From the NCBI GenBank assembly GCA_004017275.1, contig SAKE01000010.1, positions 1 to 64,000 on the forward strand: 64,000 nt of DNA. The letters are read 5' to 3'. This DNA is from Mesorhizobium sp. GTDB lineage: Bacteria; Pseudomonadota; Alphaproteobacteria; Rhizobiales; Rhizobiaceae. Within the stretch, counting starts at the first letter, position 1, and every line of letters starts with the position of its first letter. Under the pieces are notes generated by a model. That model had not been told where the DNA came from. It worked only from the letters and a program-made list of their open reading frames with translations, and did no database searches. This document shows, one piece after another, positions 37,005-45,994 of the stretch. The position numbers were made by a program, and so were the translations under genes.

Positions 37005-37753
37005 TCTGCGGCGATTGCTCCGGGCGAGAAGGATTTCAGCATGCCACGATAGGGCTTGGCCAGCGGGCTTGCATAGGCGCCGCGCTTCGATGTCGACAGG
37101 CCGAGTGCAATCAGAGCTTCGGCCTGCTTCAGTGCCGCGCCGACGCCGTCGATGACCGGCAGTTCGAATTCCGCTTGCAGCCGGTGCGCAAGATCGGCCA
37201 TGCCGGCGCAGCCGAGCACGATAGCCTCAGCGCGGTCTTCGTCGATGGCTCTGGCGATTTCGTCGCACAGCTTGCCGACCGCGCCCGATGCCGGATCTTC
37301 AAGCGCAAGTACCGGAATGTCTGCGGCCCGCACACGCGCCCGTCCCGCCATGCCGTAGCGCTGCACCAGCCCTTCGACAGGTACACGCGAGCGCTCGGTC
37401 GTGGTCACAACAGTGAAGCGCTGGGCGATGAAGGCAGCCATGGTGAGTGCTGCCTCGCAAATGCCGATGATGGGGATACTGGCCATCGCGCGCGCGGCAT
37501 CCAGACCTGTATCGTCGAAACAGGCGATGATGGCAGCCTTCGCGCCGGCACGTTCACCGGCGGCGATCTCCATCAAAAGGCCAGGCACGGCCAGTGCCTC
37601 GTCATAATAGCCTTCGATCGAGGCCGGTCCCATGGACGAGGTGACGGCGATGACCTCAGTCCAGGCGCCGGCGACGCCACGCGCCGCAGCACCTATGGTC
37701 TCTGTCATGCTGGCCGTCGTGTTGGGGTTCACTATCAATATCTGCACGATCAA
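37001..37753 (-). CDS. Asp/Glu/hydantoin racemase family protein
   Basis: 250 residues; TTG at 37753 overlaps the permease stop, GTG at 37747 is the alternative. Start ILIVNPNTTASMTETIG is diagnostic of this family (hydantoin racemases and relatives). The two catalytic cysteines are present in IACFDDTG (about 78-85) and VLGCAGM (about 185-191). It inverts a stereocentre on an amino acid, hydantoin or similar compound. Operon partners are polyamine-type importer genes and a GNAT enzyme. Confidence 0.85.
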   Translation of the reverse strand: MIVQILIVNPNTTASMTETIGAAARGVAGAWTEVIAVTSSMGPASIEGYYDEALAVPGLLMEIAAGERAGAKAAIIACFDDTGLDAARAMASIPIIGICEAALTMAAFIAQRFTVVTTTERSRVPVEGLVQRYGMAGRARVRAADIPVLALEDPASGAVGKLCDEIARAIDEDRAEAIVLGCAGMADLAHRLQAEFELPVIDGVGAALKQAEALIALGLSTSKRGAYASPLAKPYRGMLKSFSPGAIAAE

Positions 37754-38568
37754 GCCCTGGCCCTGCGGCGGCCGACATAGAGGATGACGCCCAGCGTCGC
37801 CAGGATCACCAGGAACGAGAACACTGTCGTCACCGTGCCCAGCGCGTAGAGCACCGGCGTCGTCACATTGGTGGTCATGCCGTAGATTTCGAGCGGCAGC
37901 GTGTTGAAGGTGCCCGAGGTCATCAGCGTGCGCGCGAACTCGTCATAGGAGAGCGTGAAACCGAACAGGCCGACACCGATCAGGCTTGGCGCGATCATCG
38001 GCAGCACGACATGGACGAAGGTCTGCCAGGAGGTGGCGCCGAGGTCACGTGCGGCTTCCTCATAGGCCGGCGAGAAGCGGTTGAAGACGGCAAACATGAT
38101 CAGCACACCGAACGGCAGCGTCCAGGTCAGATGCGCGCCGAAGGCCGACGTGTACCAGGCTGGACGAAAGCCGATCTGCTGGAAGACGACGCCGATGCCC
38201 AATGAAATGATGATCGAGGGCACGACGAGGCTGGCGATCGCCAGGTAGAACAGCGCCGTGGCGCCGCGGAATTTCCGGCGGAAGGCGAGGCCTGCAAGCA
38301 ACGACACCGCGACGGTGACGATCATCACCATGATGCCGAGCACCAGAGAGCGCTTGAAGCTGCCGCCGAAATCGCCGACCGCCTGGCGCTCGAACAGATT
38401 GGCGAACCAGTGCAGCGACACGCCATTGAGCGGAAAGGTGAGGCCGCCGGTCTCGCCCTGGAAGGACAGGATCAGGATCGCCGACAACGGGCCGTAGAGG
38501 AACAGCACGAACAGCGTGAAGAAGGCGGCCAGCACGTAGAATTCGATGGTGCGCTTTTCGTGGTTCAA
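37750..38568 (-). CDS. ABC transporter permease (PotC-like)
   Basis: 272 residues. No ATG exists: TTG at 38568 (AAGGAG eight bases upstream) is preferred over TTG at 38574. The longer open frame to 39240 is antisense to the other permease gene. Six membrane helices and an EAA loop (YEEAARDLGATSWQTFVHVVLP) near residues 175-195. Pairs with the upstream permease to import a polyamine-like or amine compound. Confidence 0.85.
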   Translation of the reverse strand: MNHEKRTIEFYVLAAFFTLFVLFLYGPLSAILILSFQGETGGLTFPLNGVSLHWFANLFERQAVGDFGGSFKRSLVLGIMVMIVTVAVSLLAGLAFRRKFRGATALFYLAIASLVVPSIIISLGIGVVFQQIGFRPAWYTSAFGAHLTWTLPFGVLIMFAVFNRFSPAYEEAARDLGATSWQTFVHVVLPMIAPSLIGVGLFGFTLSYDEFARTLMTSGTFNTLPLEIYGMTTNVTTPVLYALGTVTTVFSFLVILATLGVILYVGRRRARA

Positions 38569-38570
38569 CG

Positions 38571-39482
38571 TCAAAGCTCCTTGCGGATGTCGACGATGCG
38601 CAGGATGCCGGCGACCATCGAGAGCACCAGCACCAGCAGCACCACCGCGTTGGCGGCGGCCGCCGGATACTGCAGCAGCGACATCTGGTTCTTCATCATC
38701 AGCGCCACCGAGGCGCTCTGGCCGCCCGACATCACCTGCACGGTGGAAAAGTCGGCCATGACGAGCGTGACGACGAAGATGGTGCCGATCGCCATGCCGG
38801 GCTTGGCCAGTGGAAGGATGACGTTCCACAGTACCTGCCAGCCCGATGCGCCGGCGTCGCGCGCGGCCTCGACCAGCGAGCGGTCGATGCGCATCAGCGT
38901 GTTGAAGATCGGCGTCACCATGAACAGCGTGTAGAGATGCACCATGGCGAGCACGACGGCGAATTCGGAATAGAGCAGCCATTCGATCGGCTTGGGCACC
39001 AGGCCCATATGCACCAGCGTCGAGTTGATCAGCCCGTTGCGGCCGAGCACTGGAATCCACGAGATCATACGGATGATGTTGGAGGTCAGGAACGGCACGG
39101 TACAGACCAGGAACAGCACCATCTGCATCGCCGTGGTGCGAATGTGGAAGGCCAGGAAATAGGCGACCCAGAAGCCGATGAACAAGGTCAGTGCCCAGAC
39201 GATGGCGGCGAATTTGATGGTGTTGAGATAGGTCTTCCAAGTGACCCAGGAACCCAGCACGTCCGAATAGTTGGTGGTCAGGAAATCCGGGTACATGGCG
39301 GCGAAGTCGTAATCCCAGAAGGAGACGACGACGATCATGATGATGGGCAGCAGCAGGAACGCGCCGAGGATGATGGCGAGGGGGGCTGACTGGAGATAGG
39401 GCGTGACGGCGCCGATGGAGAAGCGACGGCGCCTGGCCGGTTTGGCGGTGGATATGGCGGGGCGTTCGAGGGCGGCTGTCAT
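38571..39482 (-). CDS. ABC transporter permease (PotB-like)
   Basis: 303 residues from the ATG at 39482; the frame upstream of it runs into a repeat. Six membrane helices with EAA loop SLVEAARDAGASGWQVLWNVILP near residues 205-227. Forms the heterodimeric channel with the PotC-like permease, whose start follows its stop by about three bases. Confidence 0.87.
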   Translation of the reverse strand: MTAALERPAISTAKPARRRRFSIGAVTPYLQSAPLAIILGAFLLLPIIMIVVVSFWDYDFAAMYPDFLTTNYSDVLGSWVTWKTYLNTIKFAAIVWALTLFIGFWVAYFLAFHIRTTAMQMVLFLVCTVPFLTSNIIRMISWIPVLGRNGLINSTLVHMGLVPKPIEWLLYSEFAVVLAMVHLYTLFMVTPIFNTLMRIDRSLVEAARDAGASGWQVLWNVILPLAKPGMAIGTIFVVTLVMADFSTVQVMSGGQSASVALMMKNQMSLLQYPAAAANAVVLLVLVLSMVAGILRIVDIRKEL

Positions 39483-39523
39483 CAATGTTTCCCGGTGCAG
39501 GTTCGCGGTACGGGCGGAGCGGC

Positions 39524-39681
39524 CTTTTCCTTCTCCCCTTGTGGGAGAAGGTGGCCGAGCGAAGCTCGGTCGGATGAGGGGTGTTCCAGGGAACACCAAC
39601 GCCTCACTCCGCTGGAACACCCCTCATCCGTCTCGGCGCTGCGCGCCGATCCACCTTCCCCCACAAGGGGGAAGGGGAAGA
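39524..39681. repeat. Rhizobial-type palindromic intergenic element
   Basis: Nested inverted arms: TTCTCCCCTTGTGGGAGAAGG with the CCCCCACAAGGGGGAAGG arm, and GATGAGGGGTGTTCCAGGGA with TGGAACACCCCTCATCCG. Length about 160 bases, the size and layout of a RIME-type element. It lies within the operon between the binding protein and PotB-like genes. Confidence 0.72.
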
Positions 39682-39699
39682 GAAGGGGCGCTGACTAGA

Positions 39700-40989
39700 T
39701 CAAGCCGCGATGAACTCGTTCCAGCGCTTCACCATGTAGCGGTCCTCGTCCATGACCGAGTTCCAGCAGGCGACGTGGCCCATGCGCTCTTCGAACGAAC
39801 CACCGTCACGCAGCGCGCCGGCCTTTTCCATGACGGTGCCGTCGGGCGCCTTGATGTCGCCCTTGGCCGGCTTGCCTTCGATCCAGTAGCCCCACTCGTC
39901 CTCGGTCATGAACTTCTTGGCCGAAACCATGTTGGCCGAATAGTAGCCTTGGCGGTTGAGATAGCCGCCGACCCAGCCCGATGTGTACCAGTTGATGTAC
40001 TCATAGGCCGCGTCGAGCTGCGCGCCCGAGAGATGTGCCGCCAGGCCAAGGCCGCCGCCCCATGAGCGGTAGCCTTCCTTGAGTGGCTGGAAGCGGCAGG
40101 CGATGCCCTTGGAACGGACGGCAGCGACGGCCGGTGACCACATCGACTGGATGACGACTTCGCCCGAAGCCATCAAATTGACGCTCTCGTCGAAGGATTT
40201 CCAGAAGGCACGGAACTGGCCGTCTTGCTTGGCCTTGATCAGGAAGTCGATCGTCTTGTCGATCTCCTCCTTGGTCATGTTGCCCTTGTCGGCATATTTG
40301 ACGTTGCCCATGGCTTCCATGATCATCGCCGCATCCATGATGCCGATTGAGGGGATGTTGAGGATCGCGGTCTTGCCCTTGAAGGCCGGGTCCATGATGT
40401 CGGCCCAGGTGGTGATGTCGCGGCCGACGAGGTCGGGGCGGATGCCCAGCGTGTCGGCGTTGTAGATGGTCGGCACCATGGTGAACCAGTTGGTCGGTGC
40501 CTTGGCGAAGACCTTACTGTCCTGCGCCTCGACAAAACCGACCGTGTGCGGTGCCGTGCCCTGGGCGATGACGCTGTCGGGCGTCAGCTTGCCGGTTTTG
40601 AACAGCGGCACCAGCTCGTCGTAATATTTCAGCTTGCTGACATCCATCGGCTGCAGCACGCCGCTCGGGAACACTTTCTTGCAGATCCAGTATTCGATAT
40701 CGGCGATGTCGTAGCTGTCGGGCTGGGTCACGGCGCGCTGGGCGGCCGCGTCAGAATCGGTCGCGGTCATTTCCAGCGTGATGCCGAGGTCCGCCTTGCA
40801 CTTGTCGGCGATGGCGTTGAGGTTCGACACGCCGGTGCCGAACTGGCGCAGCGTGATGTTGGACTGCGCCCAGATGGTCGGAAAGCCTGATATGGCACCA
40901 GAGCCGGCGGCAAGGCCGACGGCAGCGGCACCCGTCTTGAGCAGCGAACGGCGCGAAATGCCCGCCTTGGTTTGCACAGTGTTTGTCAT
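39700..40989 (-). CDS. ABC transporter extracellular solute-binding protein (PotD/PotF-like)
   Basis: 429 residues from the ATG at 40989. Twin-arginine signal SRRSLLKTGAAAVGLAAGSG (about residues 10-29, cleavage near IWA), then a type II binding-protein fold (TLRQFGTGVSNLNAIADKCKADLGI). Resembles periplasmic spermidine/putrescine-type or related amine binding proteins. The bound ligand is unknown; Tat export suggests folding in the cytosol before export. Second gene of the operon after the ATPase. Confidence 0.82.
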   Translation of the reverse strand: MTNTVQTKAGISRRSLLKTGAAAVGLAAGSGAISGFPTIWAQSNITLRQFGTGVSNLNAIADKCKADLGITLEMTATDSDAAAQRAVTQPDSYDIADIEYWICKKVFPSGVLQPMDVSKLKYYDELVPLFKTGKLTPDSVIAQGTAPHTVGFVEAQDSKVFAKAPTNWFTMVPTIYNADTLGIRPDLVGRDITTWADIMDPAFKGKTAILNIPSIGIMDAAMIMEAMGNVKYADKGNMTKEEIDKTIDFLIKAKQDGQFRAFWKSFDESVNLMASGEVVIQSMWSPAVAAVRSKGIACRFQPLKEGYRSWGGGLGLAAHLSGAQLDAAYEYINWYTSGWVGGYLNRQGYYSANMVSAKKFMTEDEWGYWIEGKPAKGDIKAPDGTVMEKAGALRDGGSFEERMGHVACWNSVMDEDRYMVKRWNEFIAA

Positions 40990-41023
40990 GCCTATTCCCC
41001 TGTCTTGTTTTGCTTCGTTGACG

Positions 41024-42112
41024 TCATGAATGAAGGCGGCCGAGAATGACGGCATCCTCGGAATCCCAGGCGAGCGGTACGGCGTCGCCAATGGCGACGG
41101 GTCTGGCGAAGAAGTCGGAATCGTCGACAATGACGGTGAAGTCGTCGATGCCGGCGCCGGTGACGGAGAGCTTTACCGTGGCGCCGCGATATTCGATGTT
41201 GGAGACGATGCCGGTGAAGCCGAGGCCGGGCGAGGGCGGCTCGCCAATGCGCACATGATCGGTGCGGATGGCGATGTCGATCGGCGCCCCCGCTTCCTGT
41301 CGCTGGCCGCTTGCGGCAAGCGAGCCGCCGCCATTGACGTCGAACACGACCATGCCGTTGCGCTCGCCGGTGACGCGGCCGGAGATGACATTGTGGTCGC
41401 CCATGAAGCGCGCGACGAAGGCGGTGGCCGGCCGCTCGAACACATCGCGCGGCGGGGCCGCCTGTTCGATGCGGCCGTCATTCATCACCACGATCAGGTC
41501 GGCGAGAGCCATCGCCTCCTCCTGGCTGTGGGTGACGTGGACGAAGGTGATGCCAAGCGAGGTCTGCAGCTTCTTCAACTCGGCGCGCATACGGATTTTC
41601 AGGAATGGGTCGAGCGCCGATAGCGGTTCGTCGAGCAGCAGCGCCTCGGGATCGGTGATCAGCGCACGCGCCAGTGCGACGCGTTGCTGCTGGCCGCCGG
41701 AAAGCTGCGCGGGCCGTCGCGTAGCATAGGCCTCCATCTGCATCAGCTTCAGCATGTCGAGCGCCTTGGCACGGCGCTTTTCCTTGTCGACGCCCTTCAT
41801 CTTCAGGCTGAAGGCGACATTGTCGACCAGGTCGAGATGCGGGAACAACGCATAGGACTGGAACATCATCGCCGTGCCGCGCCTGGCCGGCGGCAGGTCC
41901 GTCACCACCACATTGCCGAGGCGGACATCGCCGCTGGAAATGCTCTCATGGCCGGCGATCATACGCAGCGTCGAGGTCTTGCCGCAGCCGGAAGGACCGA
42001 GCAGGCAGCAATAGGTTCCCGCCGGGATCTTCAGGCTGATGTCCTCGACGGCGGTCGTCGTTCCATAGACTTTCGAAACGGACACGATGTCGATTTCGGC
42101 GGCTTTGGACAT
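41024..42112 (-). CDS. ABC transporter ATP-binding protein (PotA-like)
   Basis: 362 residues. Walker A GPSGCGKTST (about 36-45), signature LSGGQQQR (about 136-143), Walker B LLLDEPLSALD, switch histidine in VHVTHSQEEAM; C-terminal TOBE domain from about residue 285. First gene of the importer operon; the gap to the next gene is 34 bases. The regulator gene at 42374 is divergent. Confidence 0.93.
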   Translation of the reverse strand: MSKAAEIDIVSVSKVYGTTTAVEDISLKIPAGTYCCLLGPSGCGKTSTLRMIAGHESISSGDVRLGNVVVTDLPPARRGTAMMFQSYALFPHLDLVDNVAFSLKMKGVDKEKRRAKALDMLKLMQMEAYATRRPAQLSGGQQQRVALARALITDPEALLLDEPLSALDPFLKIRMRAELKKLQTSLGITFVHVTHSQEEAMALADLIVVMNDGRIEQAAPPRDVFERPATAFVARFMGDHNVISGRVTGERNGMVVFDVNGGGSLAASGQRQEAGAPIDIAIRTDHVRIGEPPSPGLGFTGIVSNIEYRGATVKLSVTGAGIDDFTVIVDDSDFFARPVAIGDAVPLAWDSEDAVILGRLHS

Positions 42113-42373
42113 AGGCTTCCCCGTTTGGTCGCTTTAACCAAAGCATCATGCGTGCCAATCCCAATACGGCCGGCCAAGCATTTGAATTGTCGGGAAAATC
42201 AGGATTCTTGGGTGCCGCTCATAAAATGGGCCGGTTTGTGCGTTGCACAAAATATGGGCGATTGTAGGCGATGTGCACAAAAATCGTATGCAATCTTTTT
42301 TGCCTTCGTGTCCACTTTGCCTCTCGTACTGGCGTCGATAGTCGCGCTAGAAAGAGACGGAAAGAATTGCTGC

Positions 42374-43087
42374 ATGAACATCGCCGACCAGATCTATTCC
42401 GCCACCGACAGCGCCACGCAGGACCGCGCGCAAGCGATCCGCGACCAGTTGCGCGACGCCATTGTCGACCGCCGGCTGGCCCCGGGCACCAAACTGTCGG
42501 AAGGCGAGGTCGGCACGCTGTTCGACGTCTCCCGCACCGTTGCACGCGCTGCCCTGCAGATGTTGTCCTTCGAGGGCCTCGTGCGCACAGAGCGCAACCG
42601 CGGCGCCTTCGTCGCCAATCCTTCGCCTGAGGAAGCCCGCCAGGTATTCGCCTCGCGCAGGCTGATCGAGCCGGGCATTGCCATCGCCGCCTGCGGGCAC
42701 GTCACCGCCGCCGACATCGCTGCCTTCAAGACGCAGCTCGACGAGGAGGGCCGCTTCATCGCTGAGCGCGGCCCCAATGCGCGGCGTTCCGAAATCAAGG
42801 CGTCGGGCGATTTCCATCTGCTGCTCGCCGCCGTCGCCGGCAATGCCATCCTGCAGCGCTTCATGGAGGAACTGGTGGCGCGCTCGTCATTGGTCATCGC
42901 CCTGTACGGGCGGTCTGGGGTGTCAGCCTGCGGACACAGCGAGCACACCGGAATTGTCGGAGCGCTGGAAAGCGGCGATTGCGGGCTGGCGAGCCGGTTG
43001 ATGCTGCACCACATCGATCATATCGAGGCCGATCTCGATCTGCGTGTCAGGGCCGGTCCGGCGCTCAGGGAAGCCCTCAACTTCTGA
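42374..43087 (+). CDS. GntR-family (FadR/FCD) transcriptional regulator
   Basis: 237 residues from the ATG at 42374. N-terminal winged helix LRDAIVDRRLAPGTKLSEGEVGTLFDVSRTVARAALQMLSFEGLV (about 25-70), then an FCD ligand-binding domain with metal-binding histidines visible in KASGDFHLLLA and HSEHTGIVGALE and HHIDHIE. Divergent from the importer operon, so it is probably its ligand-responsive regulator. The 260-base gap holds both promoters. Confidence 0.88.
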   Translation: MNIADQIYSATDSATQDRAQAIRDQLRDAIVDRRLAPGTKLSEGEVGTLFDVSRTVARAALQMLSFEGLVRTERNRGAFVANPSPEEARQVFASRRLIEPGIAIAACGHVTAADIAAFKTQLDEEGRFIAERGPNARRSEIKASGDFHLLLAAVAGNAILQRFMEELVARSSLVIALYGRSGVSACGHSEHTGIVGALESGDCGLASRLMLHHIDHIEADLDLRVRAGPALREALNF

Positions 43088-43092
43088 GGCCC

Positions 43093-43189
43093 GGAGCATC
43101 GCGTTTGAACGGGCGACGCGCTTTAGGGCCTTGTTTTTTATGCGTCTCGTTTCCCAAAACCGAGGTCGCTTTCGGGCAACATGCATTAG
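43093..43189. repeat. Degenerate extragenic repeat pair
   Basis: The 97-base spacer between the GntR and acyltransferase genes contains GAGCATCGCGTTTGAACGGGC and an inverted copy of the glyA-upstream repeat (CGTTTCCCAAAACCGAGG... GGGCAACATGCATTAG). Convergent genes flank it. Confidence 0.5.
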
Positions 43190-44412
43190 CTTTCGTCCTC
43201 GGCGGGCGCCGCAGTTTGCCCGGCCGCCTTGCGGCGCAGCATCTTGGTCAACTTCCAGATCGTCGGGCTGTTCTTGATGAAGGCTTTCAGCCGCGCACCT
43301 TGCCGAAGCGTCAGCGCCAACACCCGGCCCTTCAGGGTCAGTGGTATGAGCGCCTCGAAATGCCGGGTTTCGATATCGCACCATAGCCGCTTGTAAGGCT
43401 CGTCGCCGACGGAGAAATCATAGACCTCGAAACCGGCTTCGCAGGCTTCATGGATGTTGTCGAAGAACAGGAAGTCGCCGGGGCTGGTGTGGCCAAGATC
43501 GTCCTCGGCGATCGCGCCGAATTCGCAGATCAGGCGCTTGCCCGAGAGGCTTGACCCGGTGACGGCACGGAGTTTGCCCGCAACCTCGAGCCCGTGCAGC
43601 ACGAAGGAGGGCTTGTCCTCGGCAAGCGCTTGCGAAAACAGCGCGCGGAAGAAGCCGCGCACTTGGCCGTCGCCGAAGACGTTGGTGATGCCCATCTTGC
43701 GAAAGCGGAATTCCTTCATCTCGAAAAAGGCGTCGAGCAGCCTGTTCACCTCGTCCGCTGAGCGGGCCTCGATGCGCCGATGACTGCCAGCCGCCTCGAA
43801 TTTCCGTATCTGCGAACGGTGCTTCTTGCGCTTGCGCTTGCCGCTGGCACGAGAAAGCAGCGCATCGAAGCCGCCGGCTAGGTCGACGGCCAGCGCCAGA
43901 TTGGGGCTGGCAAAATGGTCTAGCGCGGCGAGCGGATTGGCGACGCCGTCGAGATCGGGCAGCAACCGCTCGAGCGCGACGAGATCTATGTCCGGGCGTG
44001 CCTTGGCAATCGCCGCCAGCATCGACCGGACTGCCACGATATCCGCTCGGGCCAGCCAGTCCGGGTCCGCAGCGACGAAGTTGCCATTGGCGTGGCGCCC
44101 ACCCATGAAGCGGGCGACGCGGAACGGGCCTCTGGCCGTGACCTCCAGGGCCAGCGAAAAAACCGGCCTGCCTTCGGCGCTCAGCGTCGCGATGAGCAGA
44201 TCCGGTCGGCCCTCCGCAACCCAGTTCAGGATCCAGGCAGCACTCTGCGCCGGCGCAAACAGCGCCGAGCGGCAGAACTCGGCATAGGCCGCGAGCCCGT
44301 CAGCGGACACCACTGAAATCGACAGGCCGGCATGGTCCCGTGGCAAGGCGCGCGACGACGCCTCGGTCGCCGCAAGCCGATTGCCGTCAAATGACGCGGT
44401 TGCGTCAACCAT
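43186..44412 (-). CDS. FemAB/BioF2-like GNAT acyltransferase
   Basis: 408 residues. The core (about residues 180-345) has the Acetyltransf_6/BioF2 pattern: ARSADEVNRLLDAFFEMKEFRFRKMGI and LICEFGAIAEDDLGHTSPGDFLFFDNIHEACEAGFEVYDFSVGDEPYKRLWC. Proteins of this type are found in rhizobial polysaccharide and cellulose-related loci (CelD-like), likely acylating sugars. Substrate not known. Divergent from the deacetylase gene. Confidence 0.78.
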   Translation of the reverse strand: MVDATASFDGNRLAATEASSRALPRDHAGLSISVVSADGLAAYAEFCRSALFAPAQSAAWILNWVAEGRPDLLIATLSAEGRPVFSLALEVTARGPFRVARFMGGRHANGNFVAADPDWLARADIVAVRSMLAAIAKARPDIDLVALERLLPDLDGVANPLAALDHFASPNLALAVDLAGGFDALLSRASGKRKRKKHRSQIRKFEAAGSHRRIEARSADEVNRLLDAFFEMKEFRFRKMGITNVFGDGQVRGFFRALFSQALAEDKPSFVLHGLEVAGKLRAVTGSSLSGKRLICEFGAIAEDDLGHTSPGDFLFFDNIHEACEAGFEVYDFSVGDEPYKRLWCDIETRHFEALIPLTLKGRVLALTLRQGARLKAFIKNSPTIWKLTKMLRRKAAGQTAAPAEDES

Positions 44413-44503
44413 ACCTCAATCCTTAGGGCGTATTGATCGCGATTTGGGGGTTCGCGTAGGCGCATTCCGTGCTTGGATCAGCCTAGGCGCAAAAGGTGAA
44501 TGA

Positions 44504-45562
44504 ATGATCGACGGCGGGGAGGCAATCCGGAAACTGGCGCTGAACGTCGCTCGCTATACCGGCCTTGCACCGCTGGCCAAGCCGTTCATCGGCGGCATTG
44601 GCGCCATCCTGATGCTGCACCGCGTGACGGCGACGCCGGAAAAGCCGGACAGCGTCAATCGGCATCTGAACATCGCGCCAGGCTTCCTCGATGCCATGAT
44701 TGCCGACATGAAGGCGCATGGCTATGCCTTTGTCTCCATGGACGAAGCCGTCGAGCGCATCAAGGCAGGCGGCAAGGGGGGGCAGTTTGCCACCATCACC
44801 GCCGACGATGCCTATCGCGACAACATGATCGAGGCGCTGCCGGTGCTGGAGAAGCACGGCGCGCCGATCACCATCTATGTCGCGCCCGGGCTGATCAACG
44901 GCACCGCCGACTTGTGGTGGGATGTGGTCGAGGACATCGTCAATGCGCGCGATAGACTGACGCTGACGAGGCCGAATGGCCCGCTGACGATCGATTGCTC
45001 GAGCCCTGCGAAGAAACTGCAGGCCAATGCACGCCTGCACGCCTATCTAACCTCCGAAGTCCGCGAGGAGGACCTACGGGCCGTGCTGCGCGACCTGGCT
45101 CGTTCAAACGGCATCGACGCCGACGGCCCACGCCGGCGGACATTGATGAACTGGGACGAAATCCGCAGCATCGCAGCGCATCCGCTGGTGAGGATCGGCG
45201 CCCACACGATCAACCACAGCAATCTGAAGCGGCTTCCCGAAGCCGATGCGCGGCACGAGACCGGCGCCGTGTGCGGTATGTTGCAGGCCGAATTGGGCGA
45301 AAAGCCCAGCCATTTCGCCTACCCTTATGGCTATACCAGCGCCGTTGGATGCCGCGAAGTGGGCTTTGCCCGCGACGCCGGCTATACGTCCGCCGTGACG
45401 ACACGCCACGGCGTGCTGCGCGCCGAACATGCCGAGTTCCTGCATGCCTTGCCGCGCATCTCAGTCAACGGCCGCTACCAGAGCCTCGCCCACATCCGCA
45501 CCATGCTGTCGGGCGTGACGACGCCGCTCGCCAACGCCGGCAAGATGGTGGTCACCATCTGA
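44504..45562 (+). CDS. Polysaccharide deacetylase family protein
   Basis: 352 residues. NodB-homology domain: ATITADDAYRDNMIEALPVLEKHGAPITIYV (about residues 92-122; the aspartate pair sits in ADDAYR) and the zinc histidines in GAHTINHSNLKRL (about 232-243), then HFAYPYG. Likely removes N-acetyl groups from an envelope or exported glycan. Near but not contiguous with the polysaccharide locus. Confidence 0.85.
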   Translation: MIDGGEAIRKLALNVARYTGLAPLAKPFIGGIGAILMLHRVTATPEKPDSVNRHLNIAPGFLDAMIADMKAHGYAFVSMDEAVERIKAGGKGGQFATITADDAYRDNMIEALPVLEKHGAPITIYVAPGLINGTADLWWDVVEDIVNARDRLTLTRPNGPLTIDCSSPAKKLQANARLHAYLTSEVREEDLRAVLRDLARSNGIDADGPRRRTLMNWDEIRSIAAHPLVRIGAHTINHSNLKRLPEADARHETGAVCGMLQAELGEKPSHFAYPYGYTSAVGCREVGFARDAGYTSAVTTRHGVLRAEHAEFLHALPRISVNGRYQSLAHIRTMLSGVTTPLANAGKMVVTI

Positions 45563-45578
45563 CGGTGGCGGGTTTCGC

Positions 45579-45794
45579 CTAGCGCTTCGCCCTAGGCTCC
45601 AGCATCAGCCATTTGATGATGCCCATCGCCGGCAGCACCCAGAGCAGGCCGCTGAGCAGGAAGAACAGGAAATGCACCCAAGGACCCGACTCGGAGAGTT
45701 GGGCGACCGCGAAGATCGATGCGACCAGCGCATAGATGATGACCAGCGCCACCAGCAGAAACATTCCGATCAGCTTTTTCAGGCGCATGGGCAT
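45579..45794 (-). CDS. DUF2842 small membrane protein
   Basis: 71 residues from the ATG at 45794 (or 45788). Two helices (about 8-32 and 40-62) with conserved WVHFLFFLLSGLLWVLPAMGIIKWL, matching DUF2842, a conserved alphaproteobacterial family. Function unknown. It lies next to ctaA, divergent. Confidence 0.8.
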   Translation of the reverse strand: MPMRLKKLIGMFLLVALVIIYALVASIFAVAQLSESGPWVHFLFFLLSGLLWVLPAMGIIKWLMLEPRAKR

Positions 45795-45994
45795 GGTTGG
45801 TCTCCTGATCAAGCACGCCGGGAATTCGCATATGCGGCCTGGCAGGCTCAAGGGTGTTGGCCTCGCATAGGCTTTGGCGCGAGGCTGTGCAACCGGCGAG
45901 ACGCGGCGCGCGACGGCGTGCCGCGCCGCATGACCTTGCCAGCACGGGTGCGATGGTCCACCAATCCGCCAAACCAACCTGCCGGGACAAGATC

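Noticed and set aside
38569..39240. N-terminal extension of the PotC-like permease frame to 39240
   Set aside because: The extension overlaps the PotB-like gene in another frame and has shadow composition; the permease begins with helix 1 after the TTG at 38568.
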